DNA of 23,703 bases from Endomicrobiia bacterium (lineage in GTDB: Bacteria; Elusimicrobiota; Endomicrobiia; Endomicrobiales; Endomicrobiaceae). This document shows, piece after piece, positions 1 through 8,586 of this stretch (position 1 is the first letter of the stretch; every line of letters begins with the position of its first letter). A model generated the notes under the pieces. The model was not told the DNA's origin and searched no databases. It saw only the letters and a list, made by a program, of their open reading frames with translations. The position numbers were made by a program, and so were the translations under genes. The stretch covers positions 1 to 23,703 of the forward strand of contig BNVZ01000003.1 of the NCBI GenBank assembly GCA_025998475.1, written 5' to 3'.

Positions 1-76
1 GCACAAGAACAACGAGAATCAATCCAATACACACTGCATAATGAACAAACTTGAAAATGAAAAATGCTGTATTCAT
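1..76 (-). CDS. secG: Preprotein translocase subunit SecG, 5' end only (runs off the window)
   Basis: Only the first 25 codons are present; the gene continues past the left edge. The peptide begins MNTAFFIFKF and continues with VHYAVCIGLILVVLV. This matches the N-terminal membrane helix of SecG, which typically reads like VHILVCIALILVVLLQSGKG. The single base left over at the window edge is C on this strand, as a following Gln codon would need. SecG is the small auxiliary subunit of the SecYEG inner-membrane channel. A strong promoter sits almost directly in front of the ATG and no Shine-Dalgarno sequence is visible. The call rests on a short hydrophobic stretch, so another small membrane protein cannot be excluded. 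Confidence 0.6.
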   Translation of the reverse strand, partial: MNTAFFIFKFVHYAVCIGLILVVLV

Positions 77-85
77 AATACGGCC

Positions 86-114
86 ATTGTATTACAAAAT
101 ACAAAATGTGTCAA
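86..114 (-). promoter_or_regulatory. Sigma70-type promoter for secG
   Basis: On the minus strand TTGACA (109-114) is followed by a 17-bp spacer and TACAAT (86-91), an 11/12 match to consensus. Transcription would start near 79, only about 3 nt before the ATG at 76, so the mRNA would be nearly leaderless. Confidence 0.6.
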
Positions 115-135
115 TTTTTTGAAGAATCCCATACA

Positions 136-254
136 ACAAACGCATGAAAGTTCTTTTGATTTTTGATTGTCGAAGGCAATACCAAATTGCAGTATATGAA
201 ATTTACTTTGAGTTTAAAATCAGTCGCCTCAAGTGACTTTTTTCATGCGTTTGT
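136..254. repeat. 14-bp perfect inverted repeat bounding a 119-bp segment
   Basis: ACAAACGCATGAAA at 136-149 is exactly reverse-complementary to TTTCATGCGTTTGT at 241-254. The enclosed sequence is non-coding and includes a small hairpin followed by T residues. The element could be a miniature mobile element or a large RNA hairpin. Only one copy is seen here, so its nature is open. The rest of 115-411 shows no convincing gene on either strand. Confidence 0.45.
222..243 (+). terminator. Possible intrinsic terminator
   Basis: AGTCGC and GTGACT can pair (5 Watson-Crick pairs plus one G-U) around the loop CTCAA, followed by six T residues. The stem is short, and no clear plus-strand gene lies upstream inside the window. 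Confidence 0.3.
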
Positions 255-363
255 CCTGCAATTCCATTGTTGCTTAACCGCTTGAATTTACCGCCGGAAC
301 CGCCGTTTGCTTTGCCAAGCCAATTTTGATAACATGAGGGTAGGAAGGTGAGGTTTTGATTCA

Positions 364-391
364 TTTAACTCTTAAAAACAAAAAATATAAT
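364..391 (+). promoter_or_regulatory. Candidate promoter of the CoA-dehydratase activase gene
   Basis: A perfect TATAAT lies at 386-391, 20 nt before the GTG start, with a poor -35 (TTTAAC, 364-369) at 16 bp. The implied start near 398 leaves a very short leader that still contains the Shine-Dalgarno AGGAG at 401-405. Confidence 0.4.
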
Positions 392-411
392 CTTGCAAGC
401 AGGAGTATCAA

Positions 412-3400
412 GTGCAACGCGATACTTTAAGAGTGGGGCTTGATATAGGCTCAACAACTATAAAACTTTCGATACTAAATCAAAAAAACGAATCTATTTA
501 CAATAATTATAAAAGACATCAATCAGATTTATTAAACACTGTTATAAGTTTAATCGACGACACTCCAAAAGAATTCCAAACCGCAAATCTTACGATATGC
601 ACCACGGGCTCCGGCGCTATAGAATTATCACAAAAAGTCAATATGGATTTTGAACAAGAAGTGATAGCATGCTCCAAAGCCATAAAAACTTTTCTTCCAA
701 AAATTGATATTGCAATAGAACTTGGAGGAGAAGATGCAAAAATTACATTTTTTGACAGCTCGTCAACAGATCAGAGAATGAATGAAGCCTGTGCGGGAGG
801 CACGGGTGCTTTTATAGACCAAATGGCGCAAATTCTTCAAACCGATGCCACAGGAATTAATGAACTTTCTAAAAAACATAAAACAATATATCCTATAGCA
901 GCAAGATGCGGAGTTTTTGCAAAAACAGATATTCTGTCACTTTTAAACGAAGGAGCTACGAGAGAAGATATTGCGACAAGCATTTTGCAAGCCGTTGTCA
1001 ACCAAACTATCGGAGGATTGACAAGAGGTCGTGCTATTAGAGGAAATGTTTGTTTTATCGGTGGTCCTCTTTTCTTTTTATCTGAACTGCGAAATTGTTT
1101 TACTAACTCTTTACAATTAAAACCTGAGAATATATTTTTCCCAGATAATGCTCATTTTTTTGTTTCTTTCGGAGCGGCATTGTTAAGCAAAGGTAATGAA
1201 GTTACATTAGAACAATTAAAACAAAAATTTAAAACTTTAGCCTACAAATCTCCGCATGGTAGGTCCGCATTTCTTTCACCTCTATTTACAAACAAAGAAG
1301 ATTATGATGATTTTCTAAACCGCCATAACGAAGTATCAGCATCTAAAATTAAACTTGAAGACGCAAAAGGCGATTTATTTTTAGGAGTTGACTCAGGCTC
1401 AACAACCACTAAAGTTGTTTTAATAAACAAAGATAAAGCAATAGCATACTCTTATTACGGACCCAATAACAGCAATCCGCTTCAGTCTGTTATTGATATT
1501 CTAAAAGAAATTTATACACGCCTTCCAAAAGATACACAAATAGCAGGAGCGTGTGTTACAGGTTATGGCGAAGCTTTGATAAAGGCCGCGTTAAATTTTG
1601 ATTGTGGTGAAGTTGAAACAATAGCCCATTACAAAGCTGCTTGTCATTTTAATGCAAAAGTATCTTTCATTTTAGATATTGGTGGACAAGACATGAAGTG
1701 CATATATGTCAAGAATGGACTTATAGATAAAATTATTTTAAACGAAGCATGCTCTTCAGGATGCGGATCTTTTATACAAAATTTTGCGCAATCGTTAGGT
1801 CGTAGTATGCAAGATTTTGCAAAACTTGCTTTATTTGCAAAAAAACCTGTAGATTTAGGATCAAGATGCACGGTATTTATGAACTCTAAGATCAAGCAGG
1901 TGCAAAAAGAAGGCGCGGAAGTAGGAGATATTTCTGCAGGACTCGATTACTCTGTTATCAAAAATGCTCTATATAAAGTTATAAAAATAAGCGATGCCAA
2001 AGAGCTTGGAGAACAAATAGTTGTTCAAGGCGGCACATTTCTTAACAACGGCGTTTTAAGAGTTGCCGAAATTCTTTTAAAAACTGAAATTATCCGTCCT
2101 GATATTGCAGGGATTATGGGGGGCTTTGGGGCTTCAATTATTGCGCTTCAAAATAAGAAAATTTCTTCCTCTATTATTTCTAGAGAAAAACTTTTAAAAT
2201 TCTCGTACTTAACAAAAAATTCATACTGCAAAGGATGCAAAAATTCTTGCCTGTTAAACATATTAACCTTTCCTAACGGCATAACTTTTGTTTCAGGTAA
2301 CAGATGCGAAAATGCTCTACAAAATAAAAAAAACCATGATTTTGTTTTTAATATGTTTGATTATAAATATAAACGTCTTTTCGATTACTACAAACCTTTG
2401 CCTTTAGAAAAAGCTCCTCGCGGAGAAATCGGTATCCCACGCGTTTTAAACATGTATGAAAATTATCCTTTCTGGTTTACTCTCTTTACAAAACTCGGTT
2501 TCAGTGTATTGCTGTCAGATTATTCGTCTGCCACTTTATTTAATGGCGGACTCGATAGCATTTCATCTCAAAGCGTGTGTTTCCCGGCTAAGATGGTTCA
2601 CGGGCATATAGAAAATCTTGTTAAAAAAGGTGTTAAAACTATTTTTTACCCATGTATGCCATACGAAGTAAAAGAATTTAAAGATGCCGATAACCACTAT
2701 AATTGTCCTATAGTAGGAGGCTATCCTGAAGTTATTCGCTTAAACATGAGCGTTTTAGAAGAAAAAGTCATAAAATTCCTGCAACCATTTCTTACTTTTA
2801 CAAATACTAAAAAATTAATATCAAGGCTTGCCGAAGAACTGAAAGATTTTAATATAACAAAAAAAGAACTTGTCTTTGCTGCGTTCGGAGCGCGAGATGC
2901 TCTTGATTTATTCAAAAAAGATATAAGAAAACAAGGCGCGCTGCTTATAAAAGAAATTAAGGAAACAAACAAACCGGCAGTTATTTTGGCAGGAAGACCA
3001 TACCACATTGATCCAACAATAAACCACGGCATTGCAGATTTAATTGTGGCACATGGTATGATAGTTTTAACGGAAGATTCCGTAGCGCATTTATCAGGAT
3101 CTCTTGGAAAAATAAATTTTGCTGACCAGTGGATGTATCATTCAAGATTATATCGTGCTGCAAATCTTGCCACAAAAATAGACAATCTTGAACTCGTACA
3201 GCTTAACTCTTTCGGCTGCGGATTAGATGCAATTACTACGGAACAAACTGAAGATATACTTGCTAGATCAGGTAAGATCTATACCGTATTAAAAATAGAC
3301 GAAGGCTCTAACTTGGGCGCAGTAAAAATACGCATACGTTCTTTGGTTGCCGCCATAAGAGAAAGAAAAGGATTAAAATTTAAAGAGGATACGTTTGAAA

Positions 3401-4653
3401 ACACAAAGTTTTCTGAATTTACAAAAGATATGAAAGAATCTTACACCATTTTATGTCCGCAGCTTTCGCCTATACATTTTCGTCTTGCAAGTTCTGTTAT
3501 ACGACACAAGTATGGAATAAATCTAGAAGTTTTACCTAAAGTCAATAAAAATGATATAGAAGAGGGATTACAACATGTAAACAACGATGCATGCTATCCC
3601 GCAATAGTTGTTGTCGGCCAACTTATAAATGCTTTAAAGTCAGGTAAATACGATATAAACAAAACAGCAATGATTGTATCGCAGACAGGCGGAGGATGCA
3701 GAGCCACAAGTTATGCAGGTTTCTTAAGAAAAGCAGCCCAAAAAGCTGGTTTTAAAAATGTTCCCATAATTTCTTTCAGCGTAACAGATTCTTCATTAAA
3801 TAAATCTTTGGGAGTTTCTTTTGCGATGTTAAAAGACACTTTACTCATGATTCTTTACAGCGATTTGCTTATGAGATTATCCAATCGTGTGCGTCCTTAC
3901 GAACTATACGCTGGACAGACAGATGCTTTAGTTGAAACATGGCTTACGCGTCTTTCAAACAGAGCAGGGAAAACAATATGTTTTAATTTTAAAAAAACCA
4001 TAAAAAAAATTGTTACCAATTTTGATAACATAGTTATGCGAAAAATAAAAAAACCGCAAGTTGGAGTTGTTGGTGAAATCTTAATTAAATTTCATCCCGA
4101 TGCTAATAACAATCTAGTCGCCTCTTTGGAAAAAGAAGGGGCTGAAGTAGTTGTTCCAGACCTGATGGATTTTATAAATTACTGTATATTGGACGATGTC
4201 TATAAGTATAAATATCTTGATGGAAGTTTTAAAAATAAAATTATATCCTTAGTAAGAAATGGATATATAGAACGTCTCCGTTCTGTTGTAAGAAAGGTTC
4301 TTAAAAAAAGCGCCAATTTTTGTTCTTATCAAACTACAAGAAATTTAGCGGCAAAAGCTTCGGATATTATTTCAGTGTGTAATCAAACTGGTGAGGGATG
4401 GCTTCTAACAGCTGAAATGCTTGAACTTATAGAAAATGGTGTAAATAACATAGTATGCGTACAACCATTTGGATGCCTACCCAACAACATCACAGGTAGA
4501 GGTGTTATAAAAGAATTAAAACGTCGGTATAATGATATCAACATCGCTGCCGTTGACTATGATTCAGGAGCAAGCGAAGTTAATCAAATTAACAGACTCA
4601 AGCTTTTGATGAGCATAGCTCGCCAAAAGGTTGACAATAATTACGCCAACTAA
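412..4653 (+). CDS. Fused 2-hydroxyacyl-CoA dehydratase activase / HgdB-like protein
   Basis: The protein has 1413 residues, the usual size of the large fused CoA-enzyme-activase family. It starts at GTG with AGGAG 6 nt upstream. Two BadF/BcrA-type ASKHA ATPase domains are visible. The first has GLDIGSTTIK near residues 9-18, GGEDAK near 105-110 and NEACAGGTGAF with Cys127 plus Cys166. The second has LGVDSGSTTTK near 324-334, GGQDMK, and NEACSSGCGSF with Cys447 and Cys451 plus Cys486. A DUF2229 domain follows (about 672 onward, GIPRVLNMYENYPFW). The C-terminal half is HgdB-like with conserved Cys motifs (SVCFPAK, YPCMPYE, NSFGCGLD, NDACYPA, QTGGGCR, QPFGCLPN). Known family members use ATP-driven electron injection through a subunit-bridging [4Fe-4S] cluster to activate radical dehydratases. 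The substrate here is unknown, and no separate dehydratase subunits are seen nearby. Confidence 0.88.
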   Translation: MQRDTLRVGLDIGSTTIKLSILNQKNESIYNNYKRHQSDLLNTVISLIDDTPKEFQTANLTICTTGSGAIELSQKVNMDFEQEVIACSKAIKTFLPKIDIAIELGGEDAKITFFDSSSTDQRMNEACAGGTGAFIDQMAQILQTDATGINELSKKHKTIYPIAARCGVFAKTDILSLLNEGATREDIATSILQAVVNQTIGGLTRGRAIRGNVCFIGGPLFFLSELRNCFTNSLQLKPENIFFPDNAHFFVSFGAALLSKGNEVTLEQLKQKFKTLAYKSPHGRSAFLSPLFTNKEDYDDFLNRHNEVSASKIKLEDAKGDLFLGVDSGSTTTKVVLINKDKAIAYSYYGPNNSNPLQSVIDILKEIYTRLPKDTQIAGACVTGYGEALIKAALNFDCGEVETIAHYKAACHFNAKVSFILDIGGQDMKCIYVKNGLIDKIILNEACSSGCGSFIQNFAQSLGRSMQDFAKLALFAKKPVDLGSRCTVFMNSKIKQVQKEGAEVGDISAGLDYSVIKNALYKVIKISDAKELGEQIVVQGGTFLNNGVLRVAEILLKTEIIRPDIAGIMGGFGASIIALQNKKISSSIISREKLLKFSYLTKNSYCKGCKNSCLLNILTFPNGITFVSGNRCENALQNKKNHDFVFNMFDYKYKRLFDYYKPLPLEKAPRGEIGIPRVLNMYENYPFWFTLFTKLGFSVLLSDYSSATLFNGGLDSISSQSVCFPAKMVHGHIENLVKKGVKTIFYPCMPYEVKEFKDADNHYNCPIVGGYPEVIRLNMSVLEEKVIKFLQPFLTFTNTKKLISRLAEELKDFNITKKELVFAAFGARDALDLFKKDIRKQGALLIKEIKETNKPAVILAGRPYHIDPTINHGIADLIVAHGMIVLTEDSVAHLSGSLGKINFADQWMYHSRLYRAANLATKIDNLELVQLNSFGCGLDAITTEQTEDILARSGKIYTVLKIDEGSNLGAVKIRIRSLVAAIRERKGLKFKEDTFENTKFSEFTKDMKESYTILCPQLSPIHFRLASSVIRHKYGINLEVLPKVNKNDIEEGLQHVNNDACYPAIVVVGQLINALKSGKYDINKTAMIVSQTGGGCRATSYAGFLRKAAQKAGFKNVPIISFSVTDSSLNKSLGVSFAMLKDTLLMILYSDLLMRLSNRVRPYELYAGQTDALVETWLTRLSNRAGKTICFNFKKTIKKIVTNFDNIVMRKIKKPQVGVVGEILIKFHPDANNNLVASLEKEGAEVVVPDLMDFINYCILDDVYKYKYLDGSFKNKIISLVRNGYIERLRSVVRKVLKKSANFCSYQTTRNLAAKASDIISVCNQTGEGWLLTAEMLELIENGVNNIVCVQPFGCLPNNITGRGVIKELKRRYNDINIAAVDYDSGASEVNQINRLKLLMSIARQKVDNNYAN

Positions 4654-4756
4654 AGATAAAAAGAACAAAAAAGTAATTAACAATTTTACCGACGCCATTT
4701 CAACTTACCAACACAACACCTGTAATTGCAATGCACAGTTGTTCATTAAAAAGAAG

Positions 4757-4822
4757 TATAATTTGAGCGTATAAGGATGTTTTGAGATATCGGTATATAG
4801 TTGAACTAAAATCCAACTATAT
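4757..4822 (+). promoter_or_regulatory. Isolated -10 box and stem-loop ahead of the DUF362 gene
   Basis: TATAAT lies at 4757-4762 without a good -35. Downstream, ATATAGTTG (4795-4803) pairs perfectly with CAACTATAT (4814-4822) around a 10-nt loop. It may be an mRNA leader hairpin or an operator. The stem is AT-rich and no T-tract follows, so it does not look like a terminator. Confidence 0.35.
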
Positions 4823-4871
4823 CTGAAAATGTGATTTATGTATGAGATTTAATATGCATAGGAGCTGCAAA

Positions 4872-5918
4872 ATGGCACAAGAAGTGTATTTTCTTCCTTG
4901 GAAGAGGAAAGATGAATTGTATAGTTTTTTAAAAGCAGCAAAAATCTTTAAGCATGTAAAAGAAAGAACTTTTTTGGCAATAAAAATACATTTTGGCGAA
5001 GAAAGCAACAAAGGTTATATCAAGCCTGAATGTGTGGCGCCAGTTGTAAAAATTATCATGGAAAAAGCAGCTTATCCATTTTTAACTGATGCAAGCACAA
5101 TTTATATCGGCAAAAGATCTGATGCATATCATCATCTTCTTATTGCCAATAAGCATGGTTTTACCATTGATTCATGTGGATGTCCGATAATTATTGCAGA
5201 TGGGCTAAGAGGTAATGTTGAACAGAAGATAAAAGTTAATTTAAAGCATTTTAAAACAGTTACGATAGCGCAGGAAATATATAGTGCCGACAGTTTTATT
5301 TTTATGAATCATTTTAAAGGGCATGAAATAACTGGTTTTGGTGGAGCATTAAAAAATATCGGTATGGGATGCGGTAGCAAAGTTGGCAAATATGCTATGC
5401 ACAATTCATCTAAACCTACGATAAATAACGAGCATTGTATAGGATGCGGTAATTGCGTAAGACATTGTTACCAAAAAGCATTGTCGCTTGTATATAAGAA
5501 AGTAGTTATGGATAAAGAAAAATGCGCGGGTTGCGGGCAATGTATAGTGAATTGTGCGTTTAAGGTGTTTGGTTTGAAATGGAACAAAGATTCTTCTGTC
5601 GTTCAAGAAAAAATAGTTGAATATGTAGCGGGTGTTTTAAAAAATAAAAGTGGCACTTATATAAGTTTTTTAAATCATATCAGCAAATACTGTGATTGTT
5701 TTTCTCTGCAAAAAAACGGTCCGCTTATGGATGATGTCGGCATTGTCGCCGGTGTTGATCCTGTTGCATTAGATCAAGCAAGTTATGATTTGGTAAATAA
5801 AGCTTTTGGTAAAAATTTCTTTAAAGAGATATATCCCGAAATTGATCCGACAATTCAATTAAAATATGCAGAAGAATTAGGTTTAGGAACAAGAAACTAC
5901 AAACTGATAAGCTACTAA
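4872..5918 (+). CDS. DUF362 domain protein with two [4Fe-4S] ferredoxin motifs
   Basis: The chosen start is the ATG at 4872 (MAQEVYFLPW), which has AGGAG at 4860-4864. An in-frame ATG at 4842 lacks such a site. The product is 348 residues. An N-terminal DUF362 domain (about 1-180, with IHFGEESNKGYIKPE and the NHFKGHEITGFGGALKN motif) precedes two CxxCxxCxxxC cluster motifs. Their cysteines are at about 189/192/195/199 and 218/221/224/228, typical of bacterial 2x[4Fe-4S] ferredoxin domains. The DUF362 fold continues after them (GVDPVALDQASYDLV). Family members are usually annotated as iron-sulfur proteins of unknown reaction. No signal peptide is seen, so it is probably cytoplasmic. It lies 218 bp after the activase gene on the same strand, and a redox link between them is only a guess. 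Confidence 0.85.
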   Translation: MAQEVYFLPWKRKDELYSFLKAAKIFKHVKERTFLAIKIHFGEESNKGYIKPECVAPVVKIIMEKAAYPFLTDASTIYIGKRSDAYHHLLIANKHGFTIDSCGCPIIIADGLRGNVEQKIKVNLKHFKTVTIAQEIYSADSFIFMNHFKGHEITGFGGALKNIGMGCGSKVGKYAMHNSSKPTINNEHCIGCGNCVRHCYQKALSLVYKKVVMDKEKCAGCGQCIVNCAFKVFGLKWNKDSSVVQEKIVEYVAGVLKNKSGTYISFLNHISKYCDCFSLQKNGPLMDDVGIVAGVDPVALDQASYDLVNKAFGKNFFKEIYPEIDPTIQLKYAEELGLGTRNYKLISY

Positions 5919-5940
5919 ATTTGTTGTATTGTTGCAGCGA

Positions 5941-5976
5941 TTTTGCGAAAAAGGATAAAGTTTCTTTCTTGCAAAA
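5941..5976. terminator. Imperfect stem-loop between convergent genes
   Basis: TTTTGCGAAAAAG (5941-5953) pairs with CTTTCTTGCAAAA (5964-5976) with two mismatches. It lies between the ends of the DUF362 gene and prmC and could terminate either transcript, but no clear T-tract adjoins it. Confidence 0.3.
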
Positions 5977-6064
5977 CAGTTAAAATTCCCATCTAAAAAA
6001 TTTGAAGTATCACAAAGTTTATTGGTATTGAAGTTAGTTTGTCGATATATTTTTTTGAGATCTT

Positions 6065-6919
6065 TCATGTATCATACCTTGCTTTTAATATTCTTGGAAG
6101 TCCAGAATGATCATTTAATATTTCAATATCTTTGTAATTGTTATCTAAAAATATCTGTTTTATTTCGGAGGATTTATTTGCGCTTAACTCAAGCGCAACC
6201 AAACCTCCGAAATTTAGATAATTTAATGCCTCCCCGGCAATTTCTTTATAAAAAAACAATCCTTCATCTTGCGCCGTTAAAGCAAGTTTTGGCTCGTATT
6301 TGAGTTCAGGTTCCAAATAAATATATTCTTCATCTGAAACATAAGGGGGATTTGAAATTATAATATCAAATTTTTTATTTCCTATACTGTCAAACATGTT
6401 ACTTGCAATAAAGTCTATATCGAAAGCATCGTTTATTTTCGCATTTTCTTTTGCAATTTTTAACGCATCGTTACTTATATCTGAAGCTGCAATATTATTA
6501 AAACTGCCGAGTTTTACTAAGCTTATAGCTATACATCCGGAGCCTGCGCACAAATCTAATACAGATTTTTTATTTTCTTGCATTGCAAATTTTAATACCG
6601 CTTCAACTAAAAGTTCAGTTTCAGGTCTTGGTATTAAAACATTTTTATTTACTTTAAACTCAAAATCCATAAAGCCGGCAAAACCTGTTATATATGCCGC
6701 AGGTTCTCTTTGAGAACGTCTTAAAATATACTCTTTGTATTGTGATATTTGTTTATCTGTGAGTTTTTGATTTCTTATAAGAGAAAGTTTTGAACGTTTG
6801 GTTTGTAGCACAAAACTTAAAAGAACTTCGGCATCCGATTTAGGATCGGAAAGCCCTAGTGATTTTAAAAACGTTTCAGCTGTTTTTAATAAAGCATAGA
6901 CATCATCACCGTTAATCAT
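6065..6919 (-). CDS. prmC: Peptide chain release factor N5-glutamine methyltransferase
   Basis: PrmC (HemK) methylates the glutamine of the GGQ motif in release factors using S-adenosylmethionine, which increases termination efficiency. The 284-residue length is normal. The N-terminal helical domain (1-75) is followed by the Rossmann methyltransferase with the SAM-binding motif VLDLCAGSGCIAISL (about 120-134). The family signature NPPY, which holds the substrate glutamine, is at 190-193. The ATG immediately follows the TAA of prfA with no bases between, so the two genes are very probably translationally coupled. Its substrate is then the product of the gene just upstream. Confidence 0.95.
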   Translation of the reverse strand: MINGDDVYALLKTAETFLKSLGLSDPKSDAEVLLSFVLQTKRSKLSLIRNQKLTDKQISQYKEYILRRSQREPAAYITGFAGFMDFEFKVNKNVLIPRPETELLVEAVLKFAMQENKKSVLDLCAGSGCIAISLVKLGSFNNIAASDISNDALKIAKENAKINDAFDIDFIASNMFDSIGNKKFDIIISNPPYVSDEEYIYLEPELKYEPKLALTAQDEGLFFYKEIAGEALNYLNFGGLVALELSANKSSEIKQIFLDNNYKDIEILNDHSGLPRILKARYDT

Positions 6920-7990
6920 TTAAAGATTATTTACTTTGAGTTTAGATTCAATATCAGCTTCTATTAATTTATTGACAAGCTCTGATAAATCGCCATCCAT
7001 AACTTCTGTAATATTGTATACGCTGTATCCTATTCTGTGATCTGTAATTCTGTTTTGAGGAAAATTATATGTCCTTATCTTTTCAGATCTGTCGCCTGAA
7101 CCAACCTGTCGCTTTCTCTCATCTGAAAGCCGTTTTTCATGTTCTGAAACTTTTTGGTCATAGAGTTTTGCTCTTAAAACTTTTAATGCTCTTGCTCTGT
7201 TTTTTATCTGACTTCTTTCATCCTGACACGCAACAACAAGACCGGTAGGTAAATGAGTAATTCTGATTGCCGAATCCGTTTTATTTACGTGCTGTCCGCC
7301 AGCACCTGAAGATCTGTATGTATCAATTCTCAAATCCTCATTTTTTATTTCAACATCAACTTCTTTTGCCTCAGGGAGAACGGCCACTGTTACTGCCGAA
7401 GTATGAATTCTTCCCGCTGCTTCAGTAGCAGGAACTCTCTGGACTCTATGGGCACCTCTTTCAAATTTAAAATAGTGCCATGCTCTGTCTCCGTTTATTT
7501 CAAATACAACTTCTTTAAAACCACCAAGTCCCGTAGGATTTGAATCTAAAACTTCATATTTCCAACCGTTACGTTCGGCAAATCTTGTGTACATTTTACA
7601 TAAATCGCCGACAAATAAAGCGGCTTCGTTTCCGCCAGTACCTGCGCGAATTTCTACAATAATATTTTCTCTTTCATGGGGATCGGGCGGTATAAGTAGA
7701 ATTTTAATCTCCGCTTCCATCTTATTTCTTTTTTCTACAAGATCATTGCACTCTGCAAAAGCCATTCCTCTCATTTCGTTGTCTGCAGATTGTTTTAATT
7801 CTTCAGTATCTTTTATATCGTTTAAAAGTTTAGAATATTGAACATATTTTTCAGCAAGTGGGCGCAAATAAGAATACTGCTCTGCAAGTTCTCTGTACTT
7901 TTCTTGGTTAGCAACAGTGGATAAATCGCTGAAGTTTTTTTCAACTTCTTCAAATTGGCTATTCAATGATTTCAATTTTTCTAAAAACAT
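6920..7990 (-). CDS. prfA: Peptide chain release factor 1
   Basis: RF1 recognises UAA and UAG codons and triggers peptide release. The anticodon-like tripeptide PAT is present within RVPATEAAGRIHTSA, as expected for RF1 rather than RF2. The catalytic GGQ lies at residues 231-233 (GAGGQHVNKTDSA). The open frame extends upstream to a TTG at 8026, but MFLEKLKSLN at 7990 aligns with the usual start and gives 357 residues, the normal size. An AGAGGG lies about 12 nt upstream. An intrinsic terminator separates prfA from rpmE, so expression needs readthrough or a promoter that I cannot identify. Confidence 0.95.
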   Translation of the reverse strand: MFLEKLKSLNSQFEEVEKNFSDLSTVANQEKYRELAEQYSYLRPLAEKYVQYSKLLNDIKDTEELKQSADNEMRGMAFAECNDLVEKRNKMEAEIKILLIPPDPHERENIIVEIRAGTGGNEAALFVGDLCKMYTRFAERNGWKYEVLDSNPTGLGGFKEVVFEINGDRAWHYFKFERGAHRVQRVPATEAAGRIHTSAVTVAVLPEAKEVDVEIKNEDLRIDTYRSSGAGGQHVNKTDSAIRITHLPTGLVVACQDERSQIKNRARALKVLRAKLYDQKVSEHEKRLSDERKRQVGSGDRSEKIRTYNFPQNRITDHRIGYSVYNITEVMDGDLSELVNKLIEADIESKLKVNNL

Positions 7991-8020
7991 AATAACTCTA
8001 AACCCTCTATCATATAATCC

Positions 8021-8083
8021 GTACAAAAAAGATTGAAGAATCTTTATGCTATAAAGATTCTTCCATACTATTATTTTTTGTAC
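8021..8083 (-). terminator. Intrinsic terminator of rpmE, symmetrical
   Basis: A 13-bp perfect stem (8035-8047 with 8051-8063) closes on a 3-nt loop. In the rpmE direction it is followed by AATCTTTTTTG. An outer 10-bp repeat (GTACAAAAAA at 8021-8030, TTTTTTGTAC at 8074-8083) makes the element nearly two-sided. Confidence 0.8.
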
Positions 8084-8085
8084 AG

Positions 8086-8421
8086 CTACTTACCTTTAAC
8101 TTCTTTATCTTTCTTAGAAGCAGTTTTTGTTTTTCTTGGCGATGTAGTAAATATCTTACCAGTAATTTTCTTTGGAGCAGAAACCTTCTTTTCAACTTTC
8201 TTTTTTACTACTGTCTTCCCCCCTGTTTTTGCAAAACGTTTTTGGAACCTCTCAACTCTTCCTGCTATATCTATAAGTTTTTGCTTACCTGTGAAAAACG
8301 GATGACAATTGGAGCATATTTCAAGTCTAATTGAAGGTTTTGTCGAACGGGTCTTAAAAGTATAGCCACACGCGCATGATACCGTGCTTTCTTCATATTT
8401 TGGATGTATTGCTTCTTTCAT
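8086..8421 (-). CDS. rpmE: 50S ribosomal protein L31 with a long basic tail
   Basis: L31 is a small protein of the large ribosomal subunit, sitting at the subunit interface. The first 65 residues are typical. They begin [10 protein letters not shown] and carry zinc-binding cysteines at 16, 18, 36 and 39 ([18 protein letters not shown]), so this is the C+ zinc-containing type. [20 protein letters not shown] is the family signature. From about residue 68 to 111 an unusual Lys-rich, low-complexity extension follows ([17 protein letters not shown]); ordinary L31 has about 66-75 residues. The start has AGGAG at spacing 10. The order rpmE-prfA-prmC is common in bacteria. A promoter is visible upstream and a terminator downstream. 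Confidence 0.93.
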   Translation of the reverse strand: MKEAIHPKYEESTVSCACGYTFKTRSTKPSIRLEICSNCHPFFTGKQKLIDIAGRVERFQKRFAKTGGKTVVKKKVEKKVSAPKKITGKIFTTSPRKTKTASKKDKEVKGK

Positions 8422-8472
8422 TTTTTAACATCTCCTTTTATTTTATCGCCACATTACACACATCTGTGCACC

Positions 8473-8501
8473 ATTATGCAAAATTTTTAACTTCGAGTCA
8501 A
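8473..8501 (-). promoter_or_regulatory. Sigma70-type promoter of rpmE
   Basis: On the minus strand TTGACT (8496-8501), a 17-bp spacer and CATAAT (8473-8478) match the consensus at 10 of 12 positions. The implied start near 8466 leaves a leader of about 45 nt before the rpmE ATG. Confidence 0.6.
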
Positions 8502-8586
8502 ACCTAAGCTTAAACACATCTAAGCAACAACTGCAACTGTGGTACATAACAGGAATGCAGCCAAATCGTTTAAGAGTTTGTACCGT

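Noticed and set aside
2..166. Plus-strand open frame from the window edge to a stop at 164-166
   Set aside because: Its composition looks random and it runs opposite the secG start and promoter, which are better supported.
240..330. tRNA-like GC-rich stretch upstream of the activase gene
   Set aside because: No cloverleaf, T-loop GTTCGAATC or CCA end could be fitted on either strand.
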